From: Rhizobium sp. G21
GTDB lineage: Bacteria; Pseudomonadota; Alphaproteobacteria; Rhizobiales; Rhizobiaceae
Reading direction: 5' to 3'
NCBI RefSeq assembly: GCF_014158035.1
Contig: NZ_JACFXW010000001.1
Span: forward strand, 2,046,001 to 2,110,000
Length of the DNA: 64,000 nt
A model generated the notes under the pieces. It was given only the letters and a program-made list of their open reading frames with translations, was not told where the DNA came from and ran no database searches. Made by a program: the position numbers and the translations under genes. Shown here one piece after another: positions 47,840 through 57,314 of this stretch (positions are counted from its first letter, which is position 1; each line of letters begins with the position of its first letter).

Positions 47840-49075
47840 TCAAAAGCGCACGGTAAAGGCGCTGCCTTTGCCCAATTCCGACTTGATCACCAGGCGGGCG
47901 CGATGGCGGGTGAGAATATGCTTGACGATCGCCAATCCCAGACCCGTGCCTTTTTTGGAGCGACTGCTTTCGACATTGGCGCGGTAGAAGCGCTCCGTCA
48001 GGCGCGGCACATGCTCTTCGGCGATGCCGGGCCCATAGTCGGCCACCGTGACATGGGCCGCCTGCCCCTTGGCCGCCGGCTCCAGCTTGATATCGACGGC
48101 CTTGCCTTCCTGTCCGTATTTGCAGGCGTTTTCGATGAGGTTCTCGAACACCTGGGTGAGTTCGTCTCGATCGCCCATCACCAGCACGGGCTCCTCGGGA
48201 AGATGGAGCCTGATCTCGACTCCGAGATCGCCGGCCAGCGGCGCCAGAGCATCGGCCACCGAGCCCAAAAGCGGAACCAGATCCACCTCGTCGCCGGGAG
48301 CCAGCCGGGCCTTGAGCTCCAGCCGGGACAGCGACATGAGATCGTCGACCAGCCGGCTCATGCGGGTCACCTGCTCGAGCATGATGTTGAGGAAGCGCTC
48401 CTGCGCCTTGACGTCGTTCTTGGCGGGGCCGAGCAGCGTTTCGATGAAGCCGCGCAGCGAGGCGAGCGGCGTGCGCAATTCATGCGAGGCGTTGGCGACG
48501 AAATCGGAACGCATGCGGTCGATGCGGCGCGCCTCGGAGATATCGCGGAAGATCAAGACGTAGAAGGCTCCCGCGCCGTCGATCGGTTCGGCCCGGACCA
48601 TGCGCACGAGATACACGCTTTCGGACGGCACGGTCGCGGCGAATTCCACTTGCCCGTTGCGGCCGCTCGCCAGTGCATCGCGGATCATGTCGGCCACGAC
48701 CGGCATCCGCACTTTCACCGAAATATGCTGCCCCGGATCGACGGGGCCGAAAATATGCTGGGCGGAAGGGTTCTGGTAGAGGACGTTGGCCTTGAGATCG
48801 AGAACATAGACGGGGCTGTCGAAACCGGCGAAGGCGGCCTTGACCTCACGGAGCGGATCGATGGCGGCCGGCGTTTCGTCCGCCGCCGGCGCGGGCGCCG
48901 GGACGGGAGCGCGCGCGGCCAGGCTCGGCAAGACGGCGAGCGTCATCACGGCGACCGCCACCCAGGAATTTGTTCCGGCCGCAATCAGCGCCGCAACGCC
49001 GGCGGCGGCCATCAACAGACTGAAAAAGTGGCGCGCCATCCATTCTCTCACCGCTTTTCCCACCTGTCTTGCCAT
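47840..49075 (-). CDS. phoR: Phosphate regulon sensor kinase PhoR
   Basis: 411 residues. Two closely spaced N-terminal membrane helices (FFSLLMAAAGVAALIAAG and WVAVAVMTLAVLPSLAA), no large periplasmic domain, then a PAS domain (VLDLKANVLYQNPSAQHIFG), phosphoacceptor helix FVANASHELRTPLASLRGF and an HATPase with LIENACKYG, VADYGPGI and KKGTGLGLAIVKHI. It phosphorylates PhoB. It lies upstream of pstS with a 193-base gap holding the Pho box. Confidence 0.95.
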   Translation of the reverse strand: MARQVGKAVREWMARHFFSLLMAAAGVAALIAAGTNSWVAVAVMTLAVLPSLAARAPVPAPAPAADETPAAIDPLREVKAAFAGFDSPVYVLDLKANVLYQNPSAQHIFGPVDPGQHISVKVRMPVVADMIRDALASGRNGQVEFAATVPSESVYLVRMVRAEPIDGAGAFYVLIFRDISEARRIDRMRSDFVANASHELRTPLASLRGFIETLLGPAKNDVKAQERFLNIMLEQVTRMSRLVDDLMSLSRLELKARLAPGDEVDLVPLLGSVADALAPLAGDLGVEIRLHLPEEPVLVMGDRDELTQVFENLIENACKYGQEGKAVDIKLEPAAKGQAAHVTVADYGPGIAEEHVPRLTERFYRANVESSRSKKGTGLGLAIVKHILTRHRARLVIKSELGKGSAFTVRF

Positions 49076-49299
49076 GCCGTGATCTCATCCTCCCGAGGCG
49101 GTGCATTGCGTCGAACCGACGACCGCATGCATCATGCGCGTCGCCGCCGCGTCGAGCGCTGACCAGAATCGCCACCTGGCTTAGAGCCGGTCTCCCTTCC
49201 TAACGCTGGATTGTGACAGGTTTTTTCATGGCGAACTTGAAATCGCAAGTCGCTTATGTCCAGTTTGATATTTCAGGCGCTTTGCATGGAGGAAGCCGC

Positions 49300-50178
49300 A
49301 TGGCCGAAGACGAAGTACATACGCCCGTCCCGCTCGATATAGGCGGGGAAAGACGCGTATTCGATATCGAAAACCCGACTTTGCCCGATTGGATCGAGGC
49401 GGAAGCGCTATCGTCGGGCGGCTATCCCTACAAGAAGAAGCTGGACGAGGTCGAATACGCCAAGACGCTCGAGGAGTTGCAGGAGGAACTGGTCAAGGTT
49501 CAGTTCTGGCAGCAGGACACGGGCGCCCGGGTGAGCTGCCTGTTCGAAGGCCGCGACGCCGCCGGCAAAGGCGGCGCGATCCAGGCGCTGATGTCCTATA
49601 TGAACCCCCGCAATGCGCGCGTGGTGGCGCTGACCAAGCCGACCGAGACCGAAAAAGGCCAGTGGTATTTCCAGCGCTACATTTCGACGTTCCCGACCCG
49701 CGGTGAATTCGTGAATTTCGACCGCTCCTGGTACAATCGCGCCGGCGTCGAGCCGGTCATGGGCTTCTGCTCGCCTGAAGACTACGAGCATTTTCTCGAA
49801 AGCGCGCCGCGGCTCGAAAAGTTGATCACCGGCGACGGCATCCATTTCTTCAAATTCTACATCGACATCGGCCGAGAGATGCAGCTCAAGCGCTTCCACG
49901 ACCGCCGGCACAGCAAGCTGAAATGCTGGAAACTGTCGCCGATGGATATCGCCGCGCTGAGCAAATGGGACGATTACACGCAAAAGCGCGATCGCATGCT
50001 CAAGGAGACGCATACCGATCACGCGCCATGGACGGTGGTGCGCGGCAACGACAAGCGGCGGGCGCGGCTCAACATCATCCGCTCGGTGCTGGGCGCGCTC
50101 GATTACAAAGGCAAGGACAAGAAGGCGATCGGCGAGATCGACGACAAGATTCTCGGCGGCCCCAAGATCCTGAAGTGA
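49300..50178 (+). CDS. ppk2: Polyphosphate kinase 2 (PPK2 family)
   Basis: 292 residues. Walker A in [20 protein letters not shown], the PPK2 hallmarks [37 protein letters not shown] (Walker B-like), and [20 protein letters not shown] plus [15 protein letters not shown]. It transfers phosphate between polyphosphate and nucleotides. The ATG at 49300 follows GGAGGA; frames starting upstream give extra residues without PPK2 character. Divergent from phoR, which fits a link to phosphate storage. Confidence 0.94.
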   Translation: MAEDEVHTPVPLDIGGERRVFDIENPTLPDWIEAEALSSGGYPYKKKLDEVEYAKTLEELQEELVKVQFWQQDTGARVSCLFEGRDAAGKGGAIQALMSYMNPRNARVVALTKPTETEKGQWYFQRYISTFPTRGEFVNFDRSWYNRAGVEPVMGFCSPEDYEHFLESAPRLEKLITGDGIHFFKFYIDIGREMQLKRFHDRRHSKLKCWKLSPMDIAALSKWDDYTQKRDRMLKETHTDHAPWTVVRGNDKRRARLNIIRSVLGALDYKGKDKKAIGEIDDKILGGPKILK

Positions 50179-50196
50179 CGGCGGCCCGAAACGACG

Positions 50197-50218
50197 AAAG
50201 CGGCCCCCGGGCCGCTTT
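50197..50218. terminator. Bidirectional terminator between ppk2 and gcrA
   Basis: AAAGCGGCCC and GGGCCGCTTT, 10 perfect pairs with a 2-base centre; A and T runs at the two feet allow use on both strands. Confidence 0.82.
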
Positions 50219-50244
50219 CTCATATCTGTCTCCGCCCTATCCGT

Positions 50245-50793
50245 TCAGCGAACGCGGCGACGCTCCGCAGAAGGCTGGTAAGCCAGCCGCTGGTGGAAGG
50301 TGCAGTAGGGTGAGGTGTCCGGGGAGTCGTTGCCGCAGAAGCAGAAGTCTTCCTTCAGCGGATCGCCGAGCGGCCATTTGCAGGTCCGCTCGGTGAGACG
50401 GATGAGCGGCACGCGACGGAAGATCGGCACGACCACATTGTCCGACGAGGTCTCGACGACCTCCATCGCATCCATTTCGACTTCTTCCTTCAGCATGGTC
50501 GCGCCGGCGGGGCGCGCCACGGTGCGGGTGACCGGACGTTGCTGCGCGAAGGTGGCCTGCGCAGGACGCGCCGCCGTCGGCTGCGCGGCAGCCGGACGCT
50601 TGGGAGCGCGCGACGGAGCGGCGCCGCCCGACTTGGCGCGACCGGGCAGATTGAGACGGTGAACCTTGCCGATGACCGCATTGCGGCTGACGCCGCCCAA
50701 CTGGGCTGCGATCTGGCTGGCGCTCAGTCCTTCGGACCAAAGCTTTTTCAGCCTCTCGACGCGTTCGTCAGTCCAGTTTACGCTATTTTCCAT
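50245..50793 (-). CDS. gcrA: Cell-cycle regulator GcrA
   Basis: 182 residues. The N-terminal DNA-binding domain reads WTDERVERLKKLWSEGLSAS, QIAAQLGGVSRNAVIGKVHR. A variable Ala/Pro-rich linker follows, then the C-terminal RNA-polymerase-interacting part with RTCKWPLGDP, FCFCGN and YCTFHQRLAY. GcrA binds sigma-70 holoenzyme and activates promoters with CcrM-methylated GANTC sites. Four GANTC sites lie in its own upstream region. Confidence 0.95.
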   Translation of the reverse strand: MENSVNWTDERVERLKKLWSEGLSASQIAAQLGGVSRNAVIGKVHRLNLPGRAKSGGAAPSRAPKRPAAAQPTAARPAQATFAQQRPVTRTVARPAGATMLKEEVEMDAMEVVETSSDNVVVPIFRRVPLIRLTERTCKWPLGDPLKEDFCFCGNDSPDTSPYCTFHQRLAYQPSAERRRVR

Positions 50794-50922
50794 TGGGGCG
50801 TTCCTTCTGCGGAATCCCTCACCGAGGCCCGGCGTCGCCGAAGCTCGAAACGCTCTACATTTCCGGTGACTAGTTCCGCCGCATGCAGGTCTAGTAATCT
50901 GTTCTTAAGGTAGTGACCCGGT

Positions 50923-51001
50923 GACTCCGTGACAAGGCCATGGCGATTCCGGGGGAATCGTTTTTCGAGTTATCCCCAAGATTGATTTGTCAATCAGATT
51001 C
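50923..51001. promoter_or_regulatory. Cluster of four GANTC (CcrM) sites between gcrA and argD
   Basis: GACTC 50923, GATTC 50945, GAATC 50955 and GATTC 50997. The middle two sit in the arms of CGATTCC-GGG-GGAATCG. The rest of this 400-base divergent gap has a TTGACG/CAATTT sigma-70-like promoter (51074-51102) pointing at argD. Confidence 0.6.
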
Positions 51002-51107
51002 GCGATGGCCCGTTTCGAGACGTTCCGGCGCCGTTCGGCGCCGCTCCGATCTCTCCCAATTGAGGGTTTTTGTTGACGGAACCACGGGAAATGTGCAATT
51101 TGCCCGC

Positions 51108-51131
51108 GCCGCCCTATAGGGCGGCATTTTT
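51108..51131 (+). promoter_or_regulatory. Palindrome plus T-run in argD leader
   Basis: GCCGCCCTATAGGGCGGC is a perfect 18-base palindrome followed by ATTTTT, 63 bases before the argD start. It resembles an intrinsic terminator or a 5' protective stem; attenuation of argD is possible. Confidence 0.4.
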
Positions 51132-51193
51132 CGTTTTCGCTTGTGGAAAACACGAGCGCCGCCTGCCTGAAACATGACGGAAGGATGACTGCC

Positions 51194-52381
51194 ATGGCCG
51201 CTACCTCGCCCCTTTACGAGACATACGCCCGCGCGCCCCTCCGTTTCGAGCGAGGCGAAGGCGTCTGGCTGATCACCGAAGGCGGCGAGCGCTATCTCGA
51301 TTTCGCCGCAGGCGTCGCGGTCAACGTGCTCGGCCATAGCCATCCGCATCTGGTCGAGGCGTTGAAGGCCCAGGCCGAGAAATTGTGGCATACCTCCAAT
51401 CTCTACCAGGCCCCGGGGCAGGAAAAGCTCGGCGAGCGCTTGATCGAGAACACCTTCGCCGACAAGGTGTTCTTCACCAATTCCGGCGCCGAAGCGTTGG
51501 AATGCGCGATCAAGACGGCGCGCCGCTATCACTATTCAAAGGGACAGCCCGACCGCTACCACATCATCACCTTCGAAGGCGCCTTCCATGGCCGCACCAT
51601 CGCGACCATCGCCGCCGGCGGCCAGCAGAAATATATCGACGGCTTCGGCCCCAAGGCGCCCGGCTTCGACCAAGTCCCCTTCGAGGATCTCGACGCCGTC
51701 AAGGCCGCGATCACCGACGCCACCGCCGGCATTCTGCTCGAGCCCGTGCAGGGCGAAGGCGGCCTTCGCACCTTCTCGCCGGAATTCCTCAAAGAGATAC
51801 GCGCGCTGTGCGACGAGCACGGCATCCTGCTGATCTTCGACGAAGTGCAATGCGGCGTGGGGCGCACCGGCACGCTGTTCGCCTATATGCAGATGGGCGT
51901 GACGCCCGACATCATGGCGGTCGCCAAGGGCATCGGCGGCGGCTTTCCGATGGGCGCCTGCCTGGCTACCGCGGACGCCGCGTCCGGCATGGTCGCCGGC
52001 ACGCATGGTTCCACCTATGGCGGCAATCCGCTCGCCATGGCGGTCGGCAACGCCGTGCTCGACGTCGTGCTGTCGGACGGTTTCCTGCAGCATGTGAAAG
52101 ATCTCGGCCTACAGTTTCGCCAGGGGCTCGAAGGGCTGAAGGACCGTTTCCCCGACGTGATCGAAGAGATCCGCGGCCGCGGGCTGATGATCGGCGTCAA
52201 GGCCAAGGTTCCCGCCGCTGATCTTCTGCAGGCGCTTCGGTCCGAACATGTGCTGACGGTGATGGCGGGCGACAATGTCGTGCGCGTGTTGCCGCCGCTG
52301 ATCACCACGGCGGAGGAAGCCCGCGAGGGCCTGGCGCGGCTGGAAAAGGCTGCCGAGACGCTGCGCGCGGAAAAGCTGTGA
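51194..52381 (+). CDS. argD: Acetylornithine aminotransferase
   Basis: 395 residues, class III PLP aminotransferase. [20 protein letters not shown] binds the cofactor phosphate, [14 protein letters not shown] holds the PLP-ring Asp, and the Schiff-base lysine is in [35 protein letters not shown] follows. It converts N-acetylglutamate semialdehyde to N-acetylornithine in arginine synthesis. ATG at 51194 is preceded by GGAAGG; another ATG at 51185 is too close to that site. argF follows after 63 bases. Confidence 0.94.
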   Translation: MAATSPLYETYARAPLRFERGEGVWLITEGGERYLDFAAGVAVNVLGHSHPHLVEALKAQAEKLWHTSNLYQAPGQEKLGERLIENTFADKVFFTNSGAEALECAIKTARRYHYSKGQPDRYHIITFEGAFHGRTIATIAAGGQQKYIDGFGPKAPGFDQVPFEDLDAVKAAITDATAGILLEPVQGEGGLRTFSPEFLKEIRALCDEHGILLIFDEVQCGVGRTGTLFAYMQMGVTPDIMAVAKGIGGGFPMGACLATADAASGMVAGTHGSTYGGNPLAMAVGNAVLDVVLSDGFLQHVKDLGLQFRQGLEGLKDRFPDVIEEIRGRGLMIGVKAKVPAADLLQALRSEHVLTVMAGDNVVRVLPPLITTAEEAREGLARLEKAAETLRAEKL

Positions 52382-52444
52382 TGAGGCTTGGTCGCCTCCC
52401 GCTTTCCCGCTAGTCTCTCACTTCAGCAGTCCAAGGAACTTATG

Positions 52445-53362
52445 ATGACGTCCCATCGGCATTTTCTCGATCTTTCCGCAGTGTCCGCCGACGATCTCCG
52501 GCATATCCTCGACGACGCCAAGACCCGCAAGGCTTCGACGCGCGACGGCACGGCCGGCAAGCCGCTGGCCGGCAAGATGCTGGCGATGATCTTCGAGAAG
52601 CCGTCCACCCGCACCCGCGTGTCCTTCGATGTCGGCATGCGCCAGCTCGGCGGCGAAACGCTGTTTCTGTCGGGCACCGAAATGCAACTCGGCCGCGCCG
52701 AAACGATCGGCGACACCGCCAAGGTGCTGTCGCGCTATGTCGACGCCATCATGATCCGCACCACGGATCACAACCGGCTGCTCGAACTCGCCGAGCACGC
52801 CACGGTGCCCGTCATCAACGGCCTGACCGACGCGACGCATCCCTGCCAGATCATGGCCGACATCCTCACTTACGAAGAGCATCGCGGCTCCGTGAAGGGC
52901 AAGACGATCGCCTGGACGGGCGACGGCAACAATGTGCTGCATTCGCTCGTCGAGGGCTCGGCCCGCTTCGGCTACCGCATGAACATGGCCGTTCCGCTCG
53001 GCTCGGAGCCCGACGACAAATATCTCAACTGGGCGCGCAACAACGGCGGCGAGATCATGCTCTGCCATGACGCCGACCGGGCCGTGGACGGCGTCGACTG
53101 CGTGGTCACCGACACCTGGGTGTCGATGAACCAGGAGCACAAGGCGCGCGGCCACAATGTCTTCATGCCGTTCCAGGTCAATGCCGAGCTGATGAAGAAG
53201 GCCGATCCCAAGGCGCTGTTCATGCATTGCCTGCCGGCCCATCGCGGCGAAGAGGTGACCGACGAGGTGATCGACGGGCCGCAGTCGGTGGTGTTCGACG
53301 AAGCCGAAAACCGCCTTCATGCGCAGAAGTCGGTCCTGGCCTGGTGCCTCGGCGCCATCTGA
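52445..53362 (+). CDS. argF: Ornithine carbamoyltransferase
   Basis: 305 residues. Carbamoyl-phosphate motif [19 protein letters not shown], the [14 protein letters not shown] segment, ornithine-binding DTWVSMNQE, and the catalytic [15 protein letters not shown]. It makes citrulline from ornithine and carbamoyl phosphate. Two tandem ATGs occur (52442, 52445); AAGGAA is best spaced for the second. In an operon with argD. Confidence 0.96.
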   Translation: MTSHRHFLDLSAVSADDLRHILDDAKTRKASTRDGTAGKPLAGKMLAMIFEKPSTRTRVSFDVGMRQLGGETLFLSGTEMQLGRAETIGDTAKVLSRYVDAIMIRTTDHNRLLELAEHATVPVINGLTDATHPCQIMADILTYEEHRGSVKGKTIAWTGDGNNVLHSLVEGSARFGYRMNMAVPLGSEPDDKYLNWARNNGGEIMLCHDADRAVDGVDCVVTDTWVSMNQEHKARGHNVFMPFQVNAELMKKADPKALFMHCLPAHRGEEVTDEVIDGPQSVVFDEAENRLHAQKSVLAWCLGAI

Positions 53363-53447
53363 ACACCTTGAATCGGCCTGGTGATCGCCTATTTACCTCC
53401 CTTCAAACGAAGGGCATGACATCGCATGCCGCAAGACCGAGACCATC

Positions 53448-54438
53448 ATGACAGTGGACATTACCAATCCCGGGGCCACGCCCCTTCGCCGGCGATGACC
53501 GGGTCGTGCCGTTCCAGGTGGAAGGGCTCGATGTGCGCGGCCGCGCCGTCACGCTCGGCCCGCTGACCGACGCCATCCTGTCGCGCCACAATTACCCCGC
53601 CCCCGTCGCCCGGCTTCTCTCCGAGACGATCGCGCTGACGGTGCTGCTCGGCACCTCGCTGAAATTCGAGGGCAAGCTGATCGTGCAGACCCAGACGGAC
53701 GGACCGGTGAATTTCCTCGTTGCGGATTTCGCCGCGCCCGACGCCGTGCGCGCCTATGCCCGCTTCGACGACGACGCGCTCGCCGCAGCCGTCAAGGCCG
53801 GGCAGACGGAACCGCATCAATTGTTGGGCAAGGGCGTGCTCGCCTTCACCATCGATCAGGGTGAGCACACGCAGCGCTATCAGGGCATCGTGGCTCTGGA
53901 CGGCGAAACGCTGGAGGAAGCGGCTGCCGCCTATTTCCGCCAGTCCGAGCAGATCCCGACCAAGGTGAAGCTCGCCTCAGCCGAACTGTTCGATCGCGAC
54001 GCCGACGGAAAGATGCGCCACAGCTATCGCGCCGGCGGTCTCGTCGTGCAGTTCCTGCCCGAAGCGCCCGAGCGCATGCGGCAACGCGATCTTCATGGCG
54101 GCGACGGCGACAACGGCCATGACTTCGAGGAAGACGACACCTGGTCGGAAGCCCAGATGCTGGCCTCCACGGCCGGGCCCGAAGAATTGACGGACCCCGA
54201 TCTCGGCGTCGAGCGGCTGTTGTTCCGGCTGTTTCACGAACGCGGCGTGCGCGTCTACGACGCCCAACCGGTGTTTGACCGTTGCAGCTGTTCGGAAGAC
54301 AAGATCCGCGGCGTGCTGCAGGGGTTTACGGCCGAAGAGATCGCCTCGACCATCGAGGACGGCGAGATCCAGGTGACCTGCGAATTCTGCTCGACGCGCT
54401 ATCGTTTCAAGCAGGAAGAGTTCATCGTCCCCAATTGA
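53448..54438 (+). CDS. hslO: Redox chaperone HslO (Hsp33), frameshift near start
   Basis: The conserved part begins FAGDDRVVPFQVEGLDVRGR and ends with the zinc site CSCSEDK and CEFCSTRY, whose four cysteines switch the chaperone on under oxidation. A likely start ATG at 53448 (MTVDITNPGATP) is out of frame with it: one base must be removed, or two added, in CCCC near 53481. A GTG at 53506 is in frame but would cut conserved residues. Repaired length about 329. It follows argF by 85 bases, as is common in rhizobia. Confidence 0.92.
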
Positions 54439-54443
54439 TCAGG

Positions 54444-54475
54444 AACGCGCGTCGCGAAACAAGGCGCGCGTTTTT
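54444..54475 (+). terminator. Intrinsic terminator of hslO
   Basis: AACGCGCG and CGCGCGTT arms with a 13-base loop, followed by TTTTT, 5 bases past the hslO stop. Confidence 0.75.
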
Positions 54476-54489
54476 CGTGACGTCGAGGT

Positions 54490-54882
54490 TCAGTTCAGCG
54501 TGCGCTGCAGGCCCGGCGCATCCAATGAGAAGGCCGGAATGGCCACGTCGAACATTTCGCCCGTATCCGCCAGCATCTGGTAGTGGCCGAACATCATCCC
54601 CGAGGGCGTGTCGAGCGGGCAGCCGGAATTATATTCATAGGTGTCGCCCGGACCGAGCACGGGCTGTTCGCCGACCACGCCGGGACCGGTGACCTCGTCG
54701 ATCTGGCCGTTTTCGTCGGTGATGTGCCAGTATCTGTTCATCAACTTGACGCCCGTCGCCGAGTTGTTGGCGATGACGATCCTGTAACCCCAAACATAAC
54801 GGCTGTCGGCCGGATCCGATTGCTCGGCCAGATAATAAGGCTCGACAGTGACTTCAATGCCCCTGGTCGTCGCTTGATACAT
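54490..54882 (-). CDS. apaG: ApaG (Co2+/Mg2+ efflux-associated protein)
   Basis: 130 residues, one beta-sandwich. Typical blocks: [80 protein letters not shown], and [20 protein letters not shown]. The biochemical role is unclear; it is linked to metal efflux phenotypes. Start taken at MYQATTRG; an ATG 9 bases earlier (MSG) is equally possible, while the longer frame to 55005 is not ApaG-like. Convergent with hslO. Confidence 0.93.
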   Translation of the reverse strand: MYQATTRGIEVTVEPYYLAEQSDPADSRYVWGYRIVIANNSATGVKLMNRYWHITDENGQIDEVTGPGVVGEQPVLGPGDTYEYNSGCPLDTPSGMMFGHYQMLADTGEMFDVAIPAFSLDAPGLQRTLN

Positions 54883-55007
54883 ACCGCTCATCCGAGTTCT
54901 GCAAATTTCATGGTATAAATTTCCTAACGTCTTTGTCCGGCAAAGGTCAATATTCGGTGGGGCCATCTCGGCCCCGTCCATTACGAATGCAGAGAAATGC
55001 GGCAAAT

Positions 55008-55704
55008 TCAGGCGGTTGGCAATTCGGAAACGCCGCCATGGGCCGCCGACCAGGACAAGGGGTCGTTGAGGAAGGTTTCGACGGAAGCGAGTGTGTCTTT
55101 ATCGAACAGGTCCTGCTCCCGCGCCGCCGCCAGCACGTCCCGCCAGGTGGCGATATGGTGCAGTTGCACGCCGCCATTGGAAAAGCGGGCTTCGGCCTCC
55201 CCGAAGATGCCGTAGAAGAACAGCGCCATGCCGTGATCGACCACGCCGCCCGCCTTGCGCACCGCCTCGATGAAGGTGAACATCGAGCCCCCGGCGGTGG
55301 TCAGATCCTCAATCACCAGCACGCGCGCGCCGGGCTTCATCTCGCCCTCGATCTGCGATGTGCGGCCATGGCCCTTGGGCTGCTTGCGGACATAGATCAT
55401 CGGCAGCGACAGCCGGTCGGCGAGGAGGGCCGCGAAGGGAATGCCCGCCGTCTCGCCGCCCGCGATGCAATCGAAGGCCTCGAAGCCGGCCTCGGCGGTG
55501 ATCGTCCGCGGCGAAATCCATGATCGCCGAGCGGATGCGCGGATAGGAGAGAAGCTTGCGACAATCGATATAGACCGGGCTGCGCATGCCCGAAGCGAGC
55601 TTGTAAGGATCGTCCGCCCGGAAATGCACCGCCTTGATTTCCCAGAGCATCCGCGCCATCAGGCGGGCATTGACGGACTTGTCGTTGAAGGCGTTGGAAA
55701 ACAT
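55008..55704 (-). CDS. pyrE: Orotate phosphoribosyltransferase PyrE (one frameshift)
   Basis: Transfers phosphoribose from PRPP to orotate in pyrimidine synthesis. First frame: [45 protein letters not shown]. Near 55508 the frame changes (two bases missing or one extra) and continues [20 protein letters not shown], then [19 protein letters not shown] and the PRPP loop [14 protein letters not shown]. About 232 residues when repaired, the rhizobial form. As pyrE is needed for pyrimidine prototrophy, a sequence error is likely. Confidence 0.92.
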
Positions 55705-55774
55705 CGGCGGACTCCTGCGCGGGTGGACTGATCGCGCTTAGCAGGAACGACGGCGCGATGGAAGCCGAACCGGG

Positions 55775-56656
55775 TCAATCTACGGCAAAGGCCGCCTCGA
55801 TCCAGTCGGAGAAGGCGCGCGCGGCGGGAGACGGTGCTCCGAAAGACCGCGCAACGAGGAAGTAGCACCCGCAATCGACTTCGGCGCCGAACGGCGCGAC
55901 GAGTGCGCCCGAGGCCAGTTCGCCGTCGATCATCCGGGGATCGAAGAGCGCCGCGCCATGACCGCGCAGCGCCGCCTGAAGCGCCAGGCCGCCATCTGCA
56001 AACACCGTGCCCTTCTCCGCCGGCGGCTCGACGCCGACGCTTCTGAACCAATCGCTCCAGCCGCTGCGGTTTTCCTCATGCAGCAATGGAACATTCGCGA
56101 GATCCCCCGCACAGGCCAGGCGATGGTCCGCGGCGAAGGCCGGGCTCATTACCGGCCGACAATGGGTTCGCAACAGCAACCGCGCCTCCACCCGAGGCCA
56201 GGACGTCGCTCCCCGGCTGTGGCGAACAGCGAGATCGACGGCGCCGCCGCGAAATTCAACGAGACGAGGATCGGCGTCGATTTCCACGTCGATCTCGGGC
56301 CGCAGATGCCTAAACTCCTGGATATGGGGCGCAAGCCAGAGCGCGGCGAAACCGGGTTCGGCGCTGACTTTCACCGCGCCCGACGGCTGCCGGCCGGCTT
56401 CGCCCAGCGCCGCGTCGATCCGGTCGAAACTCAGCGTCGCCTCGGCGAGCAGCGCCCGGCCCTTCTCCGTCAGTTCGACGCCGCGATGCACGCGAGTGAA
56501 GAGCGGTTTGCCGACCAGGCTTTCGAGCTCGCGGATCTGTCGGCTGATCGCCGCCTGCGACACATGGAGCTCTTCGGCGGCCTTGGAGAAGCCGCCGAGC
56601 CGGCCGGCGGCTTCGAAGGCGCGCAAAGCGGTCAGAGGCAGGCGGGCGCGCTTCAT
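55775..56656 (-). CDS. LysR-family transcriptional regulator (GcvA-like)
   Basis: 293 residues. N-terminal winged helix LTALRAFEAAGRLGGFSKAA, EELHVSQAAISRQIRELE, then LFTRVHRGVELTEKGRALL, as in GcvA/TrpI-type members. The effector domain follows with SAEPGFAALWLAPHIQEFRH and GGAVDLAVRHSRG. It starts 94 bases from a plus-strand ATG with a very good ribosome-binding site at 56751, the place where a divergent target gene is expected; that gene appears lost. Confidence 0.92.
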   Translation of the reverse strand: MKRARLPLTALRAFEAAGRLGGFSKAAEELHVSQAAISRQIRELESLVGKPLFTRVHRGVELTEKGRALLAEATLSFDRIDAALGEAGRQPSGAVKVSAEPGFAALWLAPHIQEFRHLRPEIDVEIDADPRLVEFRGGAVDLAVRHSRGATSWPRVEARLLLRTHCRPVMSPAFAADHRLACAGDLANVPLLHEENRSGWSDWFRSVGVEPPAEKGTVFADGGLALQAALRGHGAALFDPRMIDGELASGALVAPFGAEVDCGCYFLVARSFGAPSPAARAFSDWIEAAFAVD

Positions 56657-56736
56657 TTCTTTTATAACCTCAGGTTATCCGAAGGCCCGACTATAGTCGT
56701 TTGAACCCGCGCCGCAACCGGCGGATAACACTGGCG

Positions 56737-56843
56737 AAAGGAGAACCGCCATGTCGAACGCCATTTACGAGGTTCTGATGGAGACGATGCGCCTGCTCAC
56801 CTTCACCGCTTGCCCGCCGCAAGACCGGAGGCGCGAGCAGACG
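56737..56843 (+). pseudogene. Possible remnant of a LysR-divergent gene
   Basis: AAAGGAG (56737-56743) stands 7 bases before ATG 56751, giving MSNAIYEVLMETMRLLTFTA. Beyond about residue 30 the frame runs antisense into the DUF805 gene and loses protein character. It may be the truncated start of a former LysR target. Confidence 0.3.
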
Positions 56844-57200
56844 TCACGCCAGGGGTTCCGGCCCAAAGCGGTTTTCCCCGCTCGCACCGGGCGTCGCGAA
56901 CAGATAGATCAGGATCAGCCAGCCGACCAGCGGCACGAAGCCGATCAGCAGCCACCAGCCCGACATGTCGCGGTCGTGCAGACGGCGCACGCCGACCGCG
57001 ATGCCGGGGATCAGGGTCGCGAGCGCGAAGACGCCGCCTAGAAGCCCCATGCCGATCACCATTTCATCGATCAGCCCGAGAACCAGAGACGCGATAAAGA
57101 CGAACAGCACATACCACCAATATTCCGAACGCCGCGCGCGGCCGGAAAAATTGGCGTAGTTGGTGGTCAGAACAGATTTGACTGCGTCCTGAAATGTCAT
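56844..57200 (-). CDS. DUF805 family membrane protein
   Basis: 118 residues. The DUF805 signature NFSGRARRSEYWWYVLFVFI opens the domain, and VGVRRLHDRDMSGWWLLI closes it; three or four hydrophobic helices are visible, including VIGMGLLGGVFALATLIPGI and FVPLVGWLILIYLF. An inner-membrane protein of unknown function, common in many bacteria and near phage or stress genes. It stands alone between the LysR regulator and sthA. Confidence 0.88.
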   Translation of the reverse strand: MTFQDAVKSVLTTNYANFSGRARRSEYWWYVLFVFIASLVLGLIDEMVIGMGLLGGVFALATLIPGIAVGVRRLHDRDMSGWWLLIGFVPLVGWLILIYLFATPGASGENRFGPEPLA

Positions 57201-57314
57201 GGCGTCCCCCTGTGGCGCCGATTGCTATCGAGGCGATAAACGGATCGGCGGTCGCCATTATTCATATCCTGCGCGCCGAAACACGCAAGATTAGCGAGAC
57301 TTGAAACGACAAGA

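Noticed and set aside
49205..49230. Second Pho box between phoR and ppk2
   Set aside because: Only one half-site (CTGTCAC on the minus strand) is visible; the second half does not match.
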